A stretch of DNA of 64,000 nucleotides. Source: CAYQXJ01 sp964421565 (lineage in GTDB: Bacteria > Planctomycetota > Brocadiia > SM23-32). The translations under genes were made by a program, and so were the position numbers. The notes under the pieces are model-generated. The model saw only the letters and a list, made by a program, of their open reading frames with translations, did no database searches and was not told the DNA's origin. Positions 19,167 to 27,153 of the stretch are shown piece by piece (the stretch's first letter is position 1; each line of letters opens with the position of its first letter). Location of the stretch: NCBI GenBank assembly GCA_964421565.1, contig CAYQXJ010000012.1:1-64000 (forward strand), written 5' to 3'.

Positions 19167-20846
19167 TCAGGCCATGCCGCTGAGCATGCGGTCGATCGCT
19201 TCACCGGCCGGGACCATCGGGAAAACGTTCTCCTCGGGCGCGACGCGGAAGTCGATAAGCACGGGACCGTCCTCGATGCTCATCGCCTCTTCGAGGGCGG
19301 GACGAACCTGGTCAGGCTTGTCCACCAGGATACCCCTTGCCCCAAAAGCCTCCGCGAGCTTTACGAAATCGGGATTGCCCGGGGCCAGATGCGTATGGGA
19401 ATAGCGCCGGTCGAAGAACAGCTCCTGCCACTGGCGAACCATCCCCAGGTATCCGTTATTCAGAAGCGCAATCTTGACCGGCAACTTGTTGTGGACAGCA
19501 GTTGTCATCTCCTGGATGTTCATCTGCAGTGAGCCGTCGCCGGCAACCACAAACACCGCCTCATCCGGACACCCGAACTGAGCGCCGATGCCGGCCGGAA
19601 GCCCAAAGCCCATGGTGCCGAGCCCGCCCGAGCTGAGGAACGTCCTTGGGCGACTGTACTTAAAGTACTGCGCCGCCCACATCTGGTTCTGCCCGACATC
19701 CGTAACAATGATCGCCTCGCCGTCGGTGACGTTCCAGATCTCCTCAACGACCGCCTGAGGCTTGACTTCGCTCTCATTCTGCTTGTAGCTGAGGGGGAAG
19801 TCACGTTTCCAGGCGGCGACCTTCTCCAGCCATTCTTCCCGGTCGCGTTCCTCGACCAGCGGCATCAGCTCATTGAGCACCCTCTTGGCATCGCCTACGA
19901 CGGGGATGTCCACCTGCACGTTCTTGCCGATGGAAGTCGGGTCAACGTCCACGTGTACGATCTGCGCAGCGGGCGCAAACTCGCTGATCTTGCCCGTGAT
20001 ACGGTCGTCGAAGCGGGCGCCGACGGCAACCAGCAGGTCGCAGTTCGTCACCGCGTAGTTGGCATAGACCGTGCCATGCATTCCGAGCATGCCGAGGGAA
20101 AGCGGATCGGTCTCCGGGAAAACGCCAAGGCCCATCAGCGTCGTCGTGACGGGCACCTTTGCTTTCCGAGCCAGTGCCGTTAGTTCCTCGCTCGCTCCCG
20201 CGATCAGAACACCGCCGCCAACATACAGGACGGGCCGCGATGCGTTGTTGAGAGCGTCAGCAGCCTTCTGTATCTGCAGGCTATGACCCGTTTCGGTGGG
20301 CTTATAGCCGGGCAACTGCATGGTATCGTCAACTTCTCCATCGAACTCAGCCATCGTGACGTCAGCCGGCAGGTCGATGAGGACCGGCCCGGGGCGCCCG
20401 CTCGACGCAACATAGAAGGCTTCCCGCACGATACGCGCGAGATCTCTCACATCCTTAACCAGGTAGTTGTGCTTGGTGACGGGACGGGTGATGCCCGTCA
20501 CGTCCGCCTCCTGGAAAGCGTCGTTGCCGATCAGGTTCGTCTTCACCTGGCCGGTCAACGCAACGACGGGCACGCTATCCATGTACGCAGTAGCGATGGC
20601 AGTGACAAGGTTGGTTGCCCCGGGGCCGCTGGTGGCCAGGCACACGCCCACTTTGCCTGTGGCGCGGGCATAGCCGTCGGCCATGTGCCCGGCGCCCTGC
20701 TCATGGCGGGCGAGTATGGTCTTGATCGGTGCGTCGTACAGAACGTCGTAGAGCTTGATGACGGCCCCGCCGGGGATGCCGAAGACGTGCTCAACGTCTT
20801 GTTTCAGCAGGGCGTCAACCAGTATCTCTGCTCCGGTCTTCGACAT
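19167..20846 (-). CDS. ilvB: Acetolactate synthase large (catalytic) subunit
   Basis: The 559-residue ThDP-dependent enzyme condenses pyruvate with pyruvate or 2-oxobutyrate in the first common step of valine, leucine and isoleucine synthesis. It shows the N-terminal FGIPGGAVIKLYD block, the catalytic Glu region RHEQGAGHMADGYAR, the central FAD/ADP-binding domain, and the ThDP motif from GDGSLQMN to NNGYLGMV. Length and ends match bacterial IlvB. It is the first gene of ilvB-ilvH, with a good sigma70 promoter at 20906-20935. I see no leader peptide or T-box in the short 5' region. Confidence 0.97.
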   Translation of the reverse strand: MSKTGAEILVDALLKQDVEHVFGIPGGAVIKLYDVLYDAPIKTILARHEQGAGHMADGYARATGKVGVCLATSGPGATNLVTAIATAYMDSVPVVALTGQVKTNLIGNDAFQEADVTGITRPVTKHNYLVKDVRDLARIVREAFYVASSGRPGPVLIDLPADVTMAEFDGEVDDTMQLPGYKPTETGHSLQIQKAADALNNASRPVLYVGGGVLIAGASEELTALARKAKVPVTTTLMGLGVFPETDPLSLGMLGMHGTVYANYAVTNCDLLVAVGARFDDRITGKISEFAPAAQIVHVDVDPTSIGKNVQVDIPVVGDAKRVLNELMPLVEERDREEWLEKVAAWKRDFPLSYKQNESEVKPQAVVEEIWNVTDGEAIIVTDVGQNQMWAAQYFKYSRPRTFLSSGGLGTMGFGLPAGIGAQFGCPDEAVFVVAGDGSLQMNIQEMTTAVHNKLPVKIALLNNGYLGMVRQWQELFFDRRYSHTHLAPGNPDFVKLAEAFGARGILVDKPDQVRPALEEAMSIEDGPVLIDFRVAPEENVFPMVPAGEAIDRMLSGMA

Positions 20847-20905
20847 GACTCACATTCCAGAGGTGAGGGAATCCGCTCCGGTGGGTTGCGGGTAAGTAAG
20901 AACAG

Positions 20906-20935
20906 AGTATACTCACTGACCACCGGCGCGTCCAA
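20906..20935 (-). promoter_or_regulatory. Promoter of ilvB-ilvH
   Basis: On the minus strand TTGGAC (20930-20935), 18 bp and TATACT (20906-20911) lie 60 bp ahead of the ilvB start. The predicted leader is only about 50 nt, too short for a classic attenuator. Confidence 0.7.
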
Positions 20936-21144
20936 TGGACAGCGGCGGCAACTTCACGCGTGGCGCGCTTCCATGGCCCGGCACGTAACGTCGAGGGCCC
21001 TGTTGACAGGCGGCTCCGCGGACAGCCATGAGCGTAGTCGCCGGTGATACAGCGCCCTGCCCGGCATATCTGCGACTTCCGTAGTGAAGCCGACTTCCTA
21101 CGCCGGGGAAGACAACTCACTGGCACGCGGCAGGAGTTGCGGCC

Positions 21145-21987
21145 TCAAAGTATGCCCTCGCCGAAACCTCCCGAGGTCTCTTCGCTCTTGGAGGACCGAC
21201 GGCGATAGGTATCTGCATCCTCTTCTTCGCCCTGCTCTGCCGCAGCTTCCTGTTGCGCTCCCTCTGGTTCTGGCGGAGCTTCACTGGGTGCCTCTTCACT
21301 CACGACGGGCGGCGGGCCCTCCTCTTCGCCTGCAAGTTCAGGCTCCTCGGCGGGGCTGGCTTCCTGCTCTGCCAGCACGCTTTCGATCAGATTGGGCAGC
21401 CCTTCTTCCTTCTCCAGGATTTCCGTAGCGGGCTCGCCAAGGGGCATCAGTTCTGCTTCGTCCTCATCGTCGAAGGCCGGCAATTCGAACTCGTCCGCCT
21501 CCTCCGATTCAGGCGTGGTTGTCTGCTCTTCGAGGTCATCGGCGAAGTCCTGGTAGTCCTCCTCGTCGGCACCCTCTTGTTCGTAGACTTCCTGCTGAGG
21601 TGCTTCTTGTTCGGGCTCAGCTTCCTCGTCGCCCAGTTCTTCCTGATAGGCAGTCAGGACGCGTTGTTGCACCTGCTCACGACACTCGGTGTTGATGGGA
21701 TGGGCGACGTCCACGTGTACCTTCTCACTCTTGCGGTCGGCCCGTCCCTCGTCCAGTTTCGCGCCGCACTCGTTGCAGTACTCCGCGCGCAGTTCGTTTT
21801 TGCCGCCACATCGCGGGCAGTTGTCAGTCAGTTTGCGGCTCGGCATGGCAACAAAGAAGCCGCTCCGTCCTTCGATCACTCGCAGATCATGTACGACGAA
21901 GTCATCATCTATGGTGATGCTACAGAATGCGCGGAGCCGATCGGACCGGTTGCGCATGAGTTTGACCCGTACTTCCGTGATATTCAA
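21145..21987 (-). CDS. spoVG: SpoVG-family protein interrupted by a zinc ribbon, with a long acidic tail
   Basis: The predicted protein has 280 residues. Residues 1-52 are the SpoVG beta-sheet (MNITEVRVKLM, then FFVAMPSRK). The domain resumes near 92 with DVAHPINTECREQVQQRV, the SpoVG C-terminal helix. Between them, 57-74 hold a zinc ribbon, Cys57-x2-Cys60-x10-Cys71-x2-Cys74. From about 117 to 260 the chain is strongly acidic (Glu, Pro, Gln, Asp) and probably disordered. SpoVG proteins bind nucleic acids and affect septation and gene expression. The start is a TTG overlapping the ispE stop as TTGA, with GGAGG upstream, so translation is coupled. The ispE-spoVG neighbourhood also occurs in Firmicutes and PVC bacteria. 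Confidence 0.92.
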   Translation of the reverse strand: MNITEVRVKLMRNRSDRLRAFCSITIDDDFVVHDLRVIEGRSGFFVAMPSRKLTDNCPRCGGKNELRAEYCNECGAKLDEGRADRKSEKVHVDVAHPINTECREQVQQRVLTAYQEELGDEEAEPEQEAPQQEVYEQEGADEEDYQDFADDLEEQTTTPESEEADEFELPAFDDEDEAELMPLGEPATEILEKEEGLPNLIESVLAEQEASPAEEPELAGEEEGPPPVVSEEAPSEAPPEPEGAQQEAAAEQGEEEDADTYRRRSSKSEETSGGFGEGIL

Positions 21988-22910
21988 AGGCTTGCCCTCC
22001 GTGCAATGAGCTCCATACAGTCAGCATCGTACGCCGGCAGGCTGCGCACCGCCACGCAACGCGCTTCGAGACGCCCATCGAGCACCCGCGCCGCATGCGC
22101 AGCCTCCTCTTCATCTCCAGCCAGGGCAAAGAATGCCGCCCCACTCCCCGACAACAGCAGGCCCCTTAGACCAAGCCTCGGGCAGAGCCCCGCCAGTTCT
22201 CGGTGCAGCCGCGCCAGTCCTCCGCTTTGTTCTATAGCGGGTTCTTGCAGGTCGTTGCGGAGACAAGCCGCGATACGCTCCGGCGAGCCAGCAGCAAGCG
22301 CCTCTATCATCTTTGTACCGGCGTCGCAGGAATCTGTCAAGGCAGTGCGACTTGCGGCATACACCTGGGCCGTGCTCACGTGAAGCCGCGGCAGCACCAG
22401 AACATGATGCAACGTGCCGGAGCAGTGGAGCGGGTGCACTCGCTCGCCGCGGCCCGTGCACAGCGCAGTGCCCCCACGCAGGAAGAAGGCCACGTCGGAG
22501 CCGAGACCGGCTGCGAGCTCGCCGAGCTCTCGTAGGGAAAGGCGGGTATCCCAGAGCCGGTTCAAAGCCAGCAACGTAAGCGCCCCATCCGCACTGCCGC
22601 CGCCCAGGCCGCCACCTGTGGGTATGCCCTTCCACAGGTGAATTCGCGCGCCGCCGCGAACACCGCAGCGGTGCTGCAACAGCCGGGCAGCCCTCACGAC
22701 CAGGTTCCCTTCTCCGCAGAGGTCCGGATGGCTACAGGTGAAAGCTATCTCTCCGTCGGAGAGGGTTGCTACCGCCAGCCGATCGTAGAGGCTGACCGCT
22801 TGCATGACCGTGCGTATCTCGTGATAGCCGTCGGCGCGCCTGCCCACCACGTGCAGGTAGAGGTTCACCTTGCACGGCACCCGCAGATTGAGTCTCGACA
22901 CCCGGCTCAA
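21984..22910 (-). CDS. ispE: 4-diphosphocytidyl-2-C-methyl-D-erythritol kinase
   Basis: This GHMP kinase (308 residues from the chosen start) phosphorylates CDP-methylerythritol in the MEP isoprenoid pathway. The N-terminal PCKVNLYLHVVGRRADGYHE block and the ATP loop PTGGGLGGGSADGA are diagnostic, and GLLLSGSGAAFFAL is the C-terminal GHMP motif. No ATG is available. TTG at 22910 is preferred because GGAG lies 7 nt upstream and it begins just after the rsmD stop; an alternative TTG at 22925 adds five residues. The stop overlaps the spoVG start. It belongs to the ftsB-to-spoVG operon. Confidence 0.94.
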   Translation of the reverse strand: MSRVSRLNLRVPCKVNLYLHVVGRRADGYHEIRTVMQAVSLYDRLAVATLSDGEIAFTCSHPDLCGEGNLVVRAARLLQHRCGVRGGARIHLWKGIPTGGGLGGGSADGALTLLALNRLWDTRLSLRELGELAAGLGSDVAFFLRGGTALCTGRGERVHPLHCSGTLHHVLVLPRLHVSTAQVYAASRTALTDSCDAGTKMIEALAAGSPERIAACLRNDLQEPAIEQSGGLARLHRELAGLCPRLGLRGLLLSGSGAAFFALAGDEEEAAHAARVLDGRLEARCVAVRSLPAYDADCMELIARRASL

Positions 22911-22911
22911 T

Positions 22912-23490
22912 TCATCGCTCCGCAAGCTCGAAGAACGTCAACTGGCTACGGCCGTATATCCTGTGCTCCGTCTCGGTCAACCGCCCGCCGGGCCACAGGG
23001 CGTAGGGTATGGGCTCATGATGGAGCATCCAGAGCGCTTCTTCCGTCGTCCAGGTGCCGATCAAGCCTTCCAGCACCGCGAACAGGTCGGCACGCGCGTT
23101 CGGATCCGCCGTCTTCTGGTACGGCGGGTCCACAAAGATGATCTCGGCAGGAGCGGCCTTCGGCGGAGGCTGCTGGCGGGGCAGACGCCACACATTCTGC
23201 TGAAGAAGCACGCAGCGGTCCGACAGCCGGCATTTCGCGGCGTTACGGCGGATCAGTTCGACAAGGGTCGAAGAGGACTCCACGAAGACACAACTCTCAG
23301 CGCCTCGGCTCAAAGCTTCGAGACCAAGGGCACCGCTGCCGCTGAACAGATCGAGAACGGGAGCCCCCGCGACCTCGCCACGCAGGATATTGAACAGGGA
23401 TTCTTTGACCCGGTCCAGCATGGGCCGCAGCGCGGGATCGGGCAAGGTCTCAAGGCGAACGCCTCCGGCGGCGCCCCCGATCACCCTCAT
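22912..23490 (-). CDS. rsmD: 16S rRNA (guanine-966-N2)-methyltransferase
   Basis: The 192-residue protein has the RsmD N-terminus MRVIGGAAGG and RPMLDRVKESLFNIL, SAM motif I VLDLFSGSGALGLEALSRGA, and the catalytic motif DPPY (IIFVDPPYQ). It methylates G966 in helix 31 of 16S rRNA. The ATG at 23490 overlaps the lpxI stop as ATGA; an upstream extension is not conserved. The usual neighbour coaD is not here. Confidence 0.94.
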   Translation of the reverse strand: MRVIGGAAGGVRLETLPDPALRPMLDRVKESLFNILRGEVAGAPVLDLFSGSGALGLEALSRGAESCVFVESSSTLVELIRRNAAKCRLSDRCVLLQQNVWRLPRQQPPPKAAPAEIIFVDPPYQKTADPNARADLFAVLEGLIGTWTTEEALWMLHHEPIPYALWPGGRLTETEHRIYGRSQLTFFELAER

Positions 23491-24356
23491 GCTTCCGCTC
23501 CGGCGATCCCCTGGGGGGTAACCGCTACAACGCAAACGCCCGCTTCATTGGCCATCCGCGTAACTTGTTCCGGGTGCAGTACGATTGTGCGCCGTGCCTC
23601 CACTGCAAGAACGGCGAACCTGGCATGCGACAGGCTCTCCACCGTGGCCGGACCTATGCACGGGATATCGAAGCGCACGTCGTGCCCTTCCTTTGCAACC
23701 TTCACCGCGACGGCGTTCTCCCCGGCAAGCTCACCTCCGCGCCTGAGGGCCGCGTCGGTGCCTTCGATGGCTTCCACAGCCGTCACCGCGAGGTCTTTCA
23801 CAACGACACACTGACCGATCTGCATCGCGGCGATTCGCTTCGCGAGCGGCCAGGCAAAGCGTATGTCAGCCCATTGGGCATCCGATGGGGTCCTGTCTGT
23901 GAGCGGCCCGGGCTCCACCAGCAGTTCTGGACAGAAGTCGATAACGCTGCGGACCTTGAACCCCTCTCGCTCAAACTCTTCCGCGAGGGCGCCCAGGATC
24001 GTGTGATCCTCGCGCGTGCGAACGCTATAGAAAAGTTTCATCGAACGCAGGTCAGGTACCAGCCCGAACCCACGGTCAAACATCCGAGGCTTGGCGATGG
24101 AGCCGACCATCAGTACGTCCTGCACGCCTGCTTCCCCGAAGAGGCGGATCCATTTGCCGAGCTTGGCCAGTCCCGTCCAGTGCACATCATCGGCGTGATC
24201 CTCAATCCGGGGGTCAGCATCTCCCTCGATAGCGACCGCCCTGACTCTCTGCCCTCGTTCGCGAACCGCGTCCAACACTCGCAAAGGCAGGTCGCCGCCA
24301 CCGCACAGAACGCCCACAGCATTATCCGTCTTCAGCAGGTGGTTGGATCCGTCCAT
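23487..24356 (-). CDS. lpxI: UDP-2,3-diacylglucosamine pyrophosphatase LpxI
   Basis: The 289-residue protein belongs to the DUF1009/LpxI family. The N-terminal block GVLCGGGDLPLRVLDAVRER, the central GEAGVQDVLMVGSIAKPR, and the C-terminal region from GQCVVVKDLAVTAVEAIEGTD to VRFDIPCIGPATVE are characteristic. LpxI hydrolyses UDP-2,3-diacylglucosamine to lipid X and UMP in lipid A synthesis, replacing LpxH. Its presence argues for a lipid-A outer membrane. The ATG lies 1 nt after the proA stop, and the stop overlaps rsmD by 4 nt. Confidence 0.92.
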   Translation of the reverse strand: MDGSNHLLKTDNAVGVLCGGGDLPLRVLDAVRERGQRVRAVAIEGDADPRIEDHADDVHWTGLAKLGKWIRLFGEAGVQDVLMVGSIAKPRMFDRGFGLVPDLRSMKLFYSVRTREDHTILGALAEEFEREGFKVRSVIDFCPELLVEPGPLTDRTPSDAQWADIRFAWPLAKRIAAMQIGQCVVVKDLAVTAVEAIEGTDAALRRGGELAGENAVAVKVAKEGHDVRFDIPCIGPATVESLSHARFAVLAVEARRTIVLHPEQVTRMANEAGVCVVAVTPQGIAGAEA

Positions 24357-24357
24357 G

Positions 24358-25614
24358 TTAGTCTCTCAACTGGCCGTTACCCACGACGCGCCACTTGTAG
24401 GTGGTCAGCTCCTCCAGCGCCATGGGCCCCCTGGCATGCAGCTTGTCGGTGCTAATGCCTATCTCGGCGCCGAGGCCGAACTGCTCGCCATCGTGAAACC
24501 TTGTAGTTGTGTTCACAAAGACGGCGGCTGAATCCACCTCGTCCAGGAAGCGTTGCGCCGCCGCGAAGTCCTGTGTCACGATAGCGTCACTGTGACCCGA
24601 GCCGTAGCGCGCGATGTGTTCCATGGCCTCAGCCAGTGAACTCACAACCCGCACCGAAAGCGTGAGGTCCAGGTACTCCGTTGACCAGTCCTCTTCCGTA
24701 GCCGGCTCGATGCTTCGCAGCACCTCCACGCATCGGGGGCAACCGCGCAGTTCGACGTTCTGTTCGCGCAGGCTCTGGTAAGCGGCCGGCAGGAAACGCT
24801 GCGCCACCGACTCATGCACGAGCAGTGTCTCCATCGCGTTGCACAGTCCGGGACGATCGCACTTGGCATGTGTGCAGATGGCAACGGCCATCTCGACATC
24901 CGCCGCCTCGTCCACGTAAGTGTGGCAGATTCCCTCATAGTGCTTGATCACCGGGATGGTCGCATTCTCCACCACTGCACGAATCAGGCCCTTGCCCCCG
25001 CGCGGGATCACGAGGTCTATATAGCCTTCCGCCCGCAGCAAGTGCTGCACCGCCTCGCGATCGACAGTCTCAACAAGCTGGACGGCCTTCGGATCGATGG
25101 AGCTGCCGGCGCAGGCCTGGGCTATCTGCTTGTGGATGGCCAGGTTGGAGTGAATTGCCTCTTTGCCGCCGCGCAGGATGACAGCATTGCCGCTCTTGAC
25201 ACACAGGGCGGATGCATCCGCCGTTACGTTCGGGCGAGATTCGTAGATCATGCAGATCACCCCGAGTGGCACGCGCACCTTGTCCAGCTTCAGGCCGTTG
25301 GACAACACCCAGCCGTCAATAACCCTGCCAACGGGATCCCTCAGGTTAGCCACCTTCCGCACCGCACCCGCCATAGCTTCGATGCGCTCGTCAGTCAACT
25401 GCAGCCTGTCGAGCATGGCCGGGGACAGTCCGGCTTCGCGGCCGGCCTCCAGGTCGCGCGCATTGGCCTGCTTCAGCTCATCACTCGCGTGAAGCAGGTT
25501 CTGAGCAATGCTATTGAGCAGAGCGTTCTTCTCCGCAGTAGAGGCGCGTGCCAGGCTCCGCGCCGCCCGGCGCGCGCCCTTCGCCAGTTGCTCCGTATAC
25601 TCTCGTAGATCCAT
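24358..25614 (-). CDS. proA: Gamma-glutamyl phosphate reductase
   Basis: The 418-residue aldehyde-dehydrogenase-fold enzyme reduces gamma-glutamyl phosphate to glutamate semialdehyde in proline synthesis. Family blocks present include VRVPLGVICMIYESRPNVT, CVKSGNAVILRGGKEA, and the catalytic-cysteine region CDRPGLCNAMETLLVH, plus GPMALEELTTYKW near the end. Length matches E. coli ProA. ProB is not adjacent. It is followed after 1 nt by lpxI and preceded by ftsB, so it is a housekeeping member of a mixed operon. Confidence 0.97.
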   Translation of the reverse strand: MDLREYTEQLAKGARRAARSLARASTAEKNALLNSIAQNLLHASDELKQANARDLEAGREAGLSPAMLDRLQLTDERIEAMAGAVRKVANLRDPVGRVIDGWVLSNGLKLDKVRVPLGVICMIYESRPNVTADASALCVKSGNAVILRGGKEAIHSNLAIHKQIAQACAGSSIDPKAVQLVETVDREAVQHLLRAEGYIDLVIPRGGKGLIRAVVENATIPVIKHYEGICHTYVDEAADVEMAVAICTHAKCDRPGLCNAMETLLVHESVAQRFLPAAYQSLREQNVELRGCPRCVEVLRSIEPATEEDWSTEYLDLTLSVRVVSSLAEAMEHIARYGSGHSDAIVTQDFAAAQRFLDEVDSAAVFVNTTTRFHDGEQFGLGAEIGISTDKLHARGPMALEELTTYKWRVVGNGQLRD

Positions 25615-25745
25615 GAAGATTCTCCGCGAATCTGTTTGTGGTTACTGGTGGCGCAGAGGCAAGCGTAAACCGCAATTCCCAGCCCATTCGGGCTGGGCGT
25701 AGCGCGCAATCCTGATGGGGCCCTGCGCAGCGCCTCAGCCCGCCG

Positions 25746-26198
25746 TCATGAGTTCCGCGCGGGGGCTTCATCAGCCATGGCATTCAACACCCAGAAGGTT
25801 ACAGCAGTGATGATGAAGACTGACACAGGCAGCAGAAGCGACGCGTCACCCCAGTTGAACCACCGGCCCCATCCTGTCGACTCATCTCTCAGCCGCGCGG
25901 GCCGTTCGCTGACTGCCACGTCCAGGCGCTCTACGCGCTCGTCCGGCGCCGAGAAGCCATACTCCTCGCGGGCTACGCGCTCGATGGCCTCCGGTGAACT
26001 GAGTAAGGCGTCGCGCTGCGCCTTCAGCGCAGCTCCCTTCTCGCGCAGTGTCGCCAACCGGCGCTCCAAACGCGCTTCCTCGGCTGCCAAGCGCTCCAGA
26101 TCACGCCCTCTGCGAGCCAGCAATGCGCCGAAGAATGCCGCCACGAGAGTTGTCAACATGACCGGCATCCAGAACGACCTGAGGGACAATCTGCCCAT
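25746..26198 (-). CDS. FtsB/DivIC-like septum protein with an extra C-terminal membrane segment
   Basis: The protein has 150 residues: a TM helix (about 10-27), then an Arg/Glu/Leu-rich coiled coil (about 30-70), then the RVAREEYGFSAPDE block, which matches the FtsB/DivIC domain where the coil ends. FtsB bridges FtsL and FtsQ in the divisome. Typical FtsB proteins are about 100 residues and single-pass; this one has a second hydrophobic segment at about 118-140. It is the first gene of the operon and has a strong promoter at 26233-26262. Confidence 0.75.
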   Translation of the reverse strand: MGRLSLRSFWMPVMLTTLVAAFFGALLARRGRDLERLAAEEARLERRLATLREKGAALKAQRDALLSSPEAIERVAREEYGFSAPDERVERLDVAVSERPARLRDESTGWGRWFNWGDASLLLPVSVFIITAVTFWVLNAMADEAPARNS

Positions 26199-26232
26199 GC
26201 GTTACGTTCCATAGCCTATCGCCACGACATGC

Positions 26233-26262
26233 GTTATAGCAGGAAATCCTTGCATCTGTCAA
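26233..26262 (-). promoter_or_regulatory. Promoter of the ftsB-proA-lpxI-rsmD-ispE-spoVG operon
   Basis: On the minus strand TTGACA (26257-26262), 18 bp and TATAAC (26233-26238) lie about 35 bp upstream of ftsB. It is the only obvious promoter before a run of six genes with gaps of 1-131 bp or overlaps. Confidence 0.8.
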
Positions 26263-26296
26263 CGCCAGGACGCAGCCAACGCCAGCGTTACGCGCC

Positions 26297-26325
26297 TTGA
26301 CAGGTACGGGCTTCCCGACCATACT
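26297..26325 (+). promoter_or_regulatory. Promoter of psd
   Basis: TTGACA (26297-26302), 17 bp and CATACT (26320-26325) point toward psd, divergent from the ftsB promoter about 35 bp away. Confidence 0.65.
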
Positions 26326-26413
26326 ACGGGCGGCGTCACGGTCCCGGAGGCAGACCGTCTCGGTCGGCCCGTTCGGGTCTGTAAGACATCAACAATGATT
26401 GGGCTGCTTCCGC

Positions 26414-27085
26414 ATGCATTTGCCCCTCACCCCCTACGGGGCCCGCGAGCTGGCTGTTGGCACGTGTGCGGCAGCGCTCTTGGTGTGCCTCTGCCTCTGG
26501 GCATGGCCCCCTCTGATTGTTCTGCCTCTGGCGCTGTGGATATGCCTGGTTGCCTTTTTCCGTGACCCTCAACGCAGCGGCCCCCGCCAGTCAGGGTTGA
26601 TGCTGAGCCCGGCCGACGGGGTTGTGCGGGACATCACTGAAGTTGACTCGCCGGCACACTTGATGCAAGGGCCTGTGGTGCGAATAGGCATCTTCATGAG
26701 CATTCTTAACGTGCACGTGAACCGCAGCCCTGCAGACGCCATTGTGCGTTTAAAGGAGTACCAACGCGGCGCCCATCTGGACGCACGCGATACCGAAGCG
26801 CCGCGGCGCAACGAGCACTGCCTGCTCGGGCTTGAGCTTCCCGGCGGTCGCCCCATCCTCGTCAACCAGGTAGCCGGCATGGTTGCACGACGCATCGTTT
26901 GTGCGCCCGTGCCGGGAGACCAGCTCAGGGCCGCCCAGCGTTTCGGGATGATCAAATTCGGCAGTCGCGTTGAACTTTTCGTGCCAGCAACAGACGAAAC
27001 TTGTGTTCTGGTGCGCGTCGGCGATCGTGTACGAGCCGGCCTCACCCCGCTGGCCCGCCTGGCGGAACCGGTTCAGCTTCAGTAG
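26414..27085 (+). CDS. psd: Phosphatidylserine decarboxylase, short (PSD-A) form
   Basis: The 223-residue enzyme makes phosphatidylethanolamine by decarboxylating phosphatidylserine. Two N-terminal hydrophobic segments (about 10-50) are followed by FFRDP, the LSPADGVV block, FMSILNVHVNRSP, and the autocleavage site FGSRVELFVP, where the Ser becomes the pyruvoyl group. The family cleaves itself at Gly-Ser into beta and alpha chains. The first ATG is at 26414; a TTG 15 nt upstream is also possible, and neither has a clear SD. The usual partner pssA is not downstream. Confidence 0.93.
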   Translation: MHLPLTPYGARELAVGTCAAALLVCLCLWAWPPLIVLPLALWICLVAFFRDPQRSGPRQSGLMLSPADGVVRDITEVDSPAHLMQGPVVRIGIFMSILNVHVNRSPADAIVRLKEYQRGAHLDARDTEAPRRNEHCLLGLELPGGRPILVNQVAGMVARRIVCAPVPGDQLRAAQRFGMIKFGSRVELFVPATDETCVLVRVGDRVRAGLTPLARLAEPVQLQ

Positions 27086-27153
27086 GTCATAGCGAAAGCC
27101 CGCCGCTGGCCGAGCCTGCCATGACCGTTCTCTATGCTGTGAGGGCACCACAA

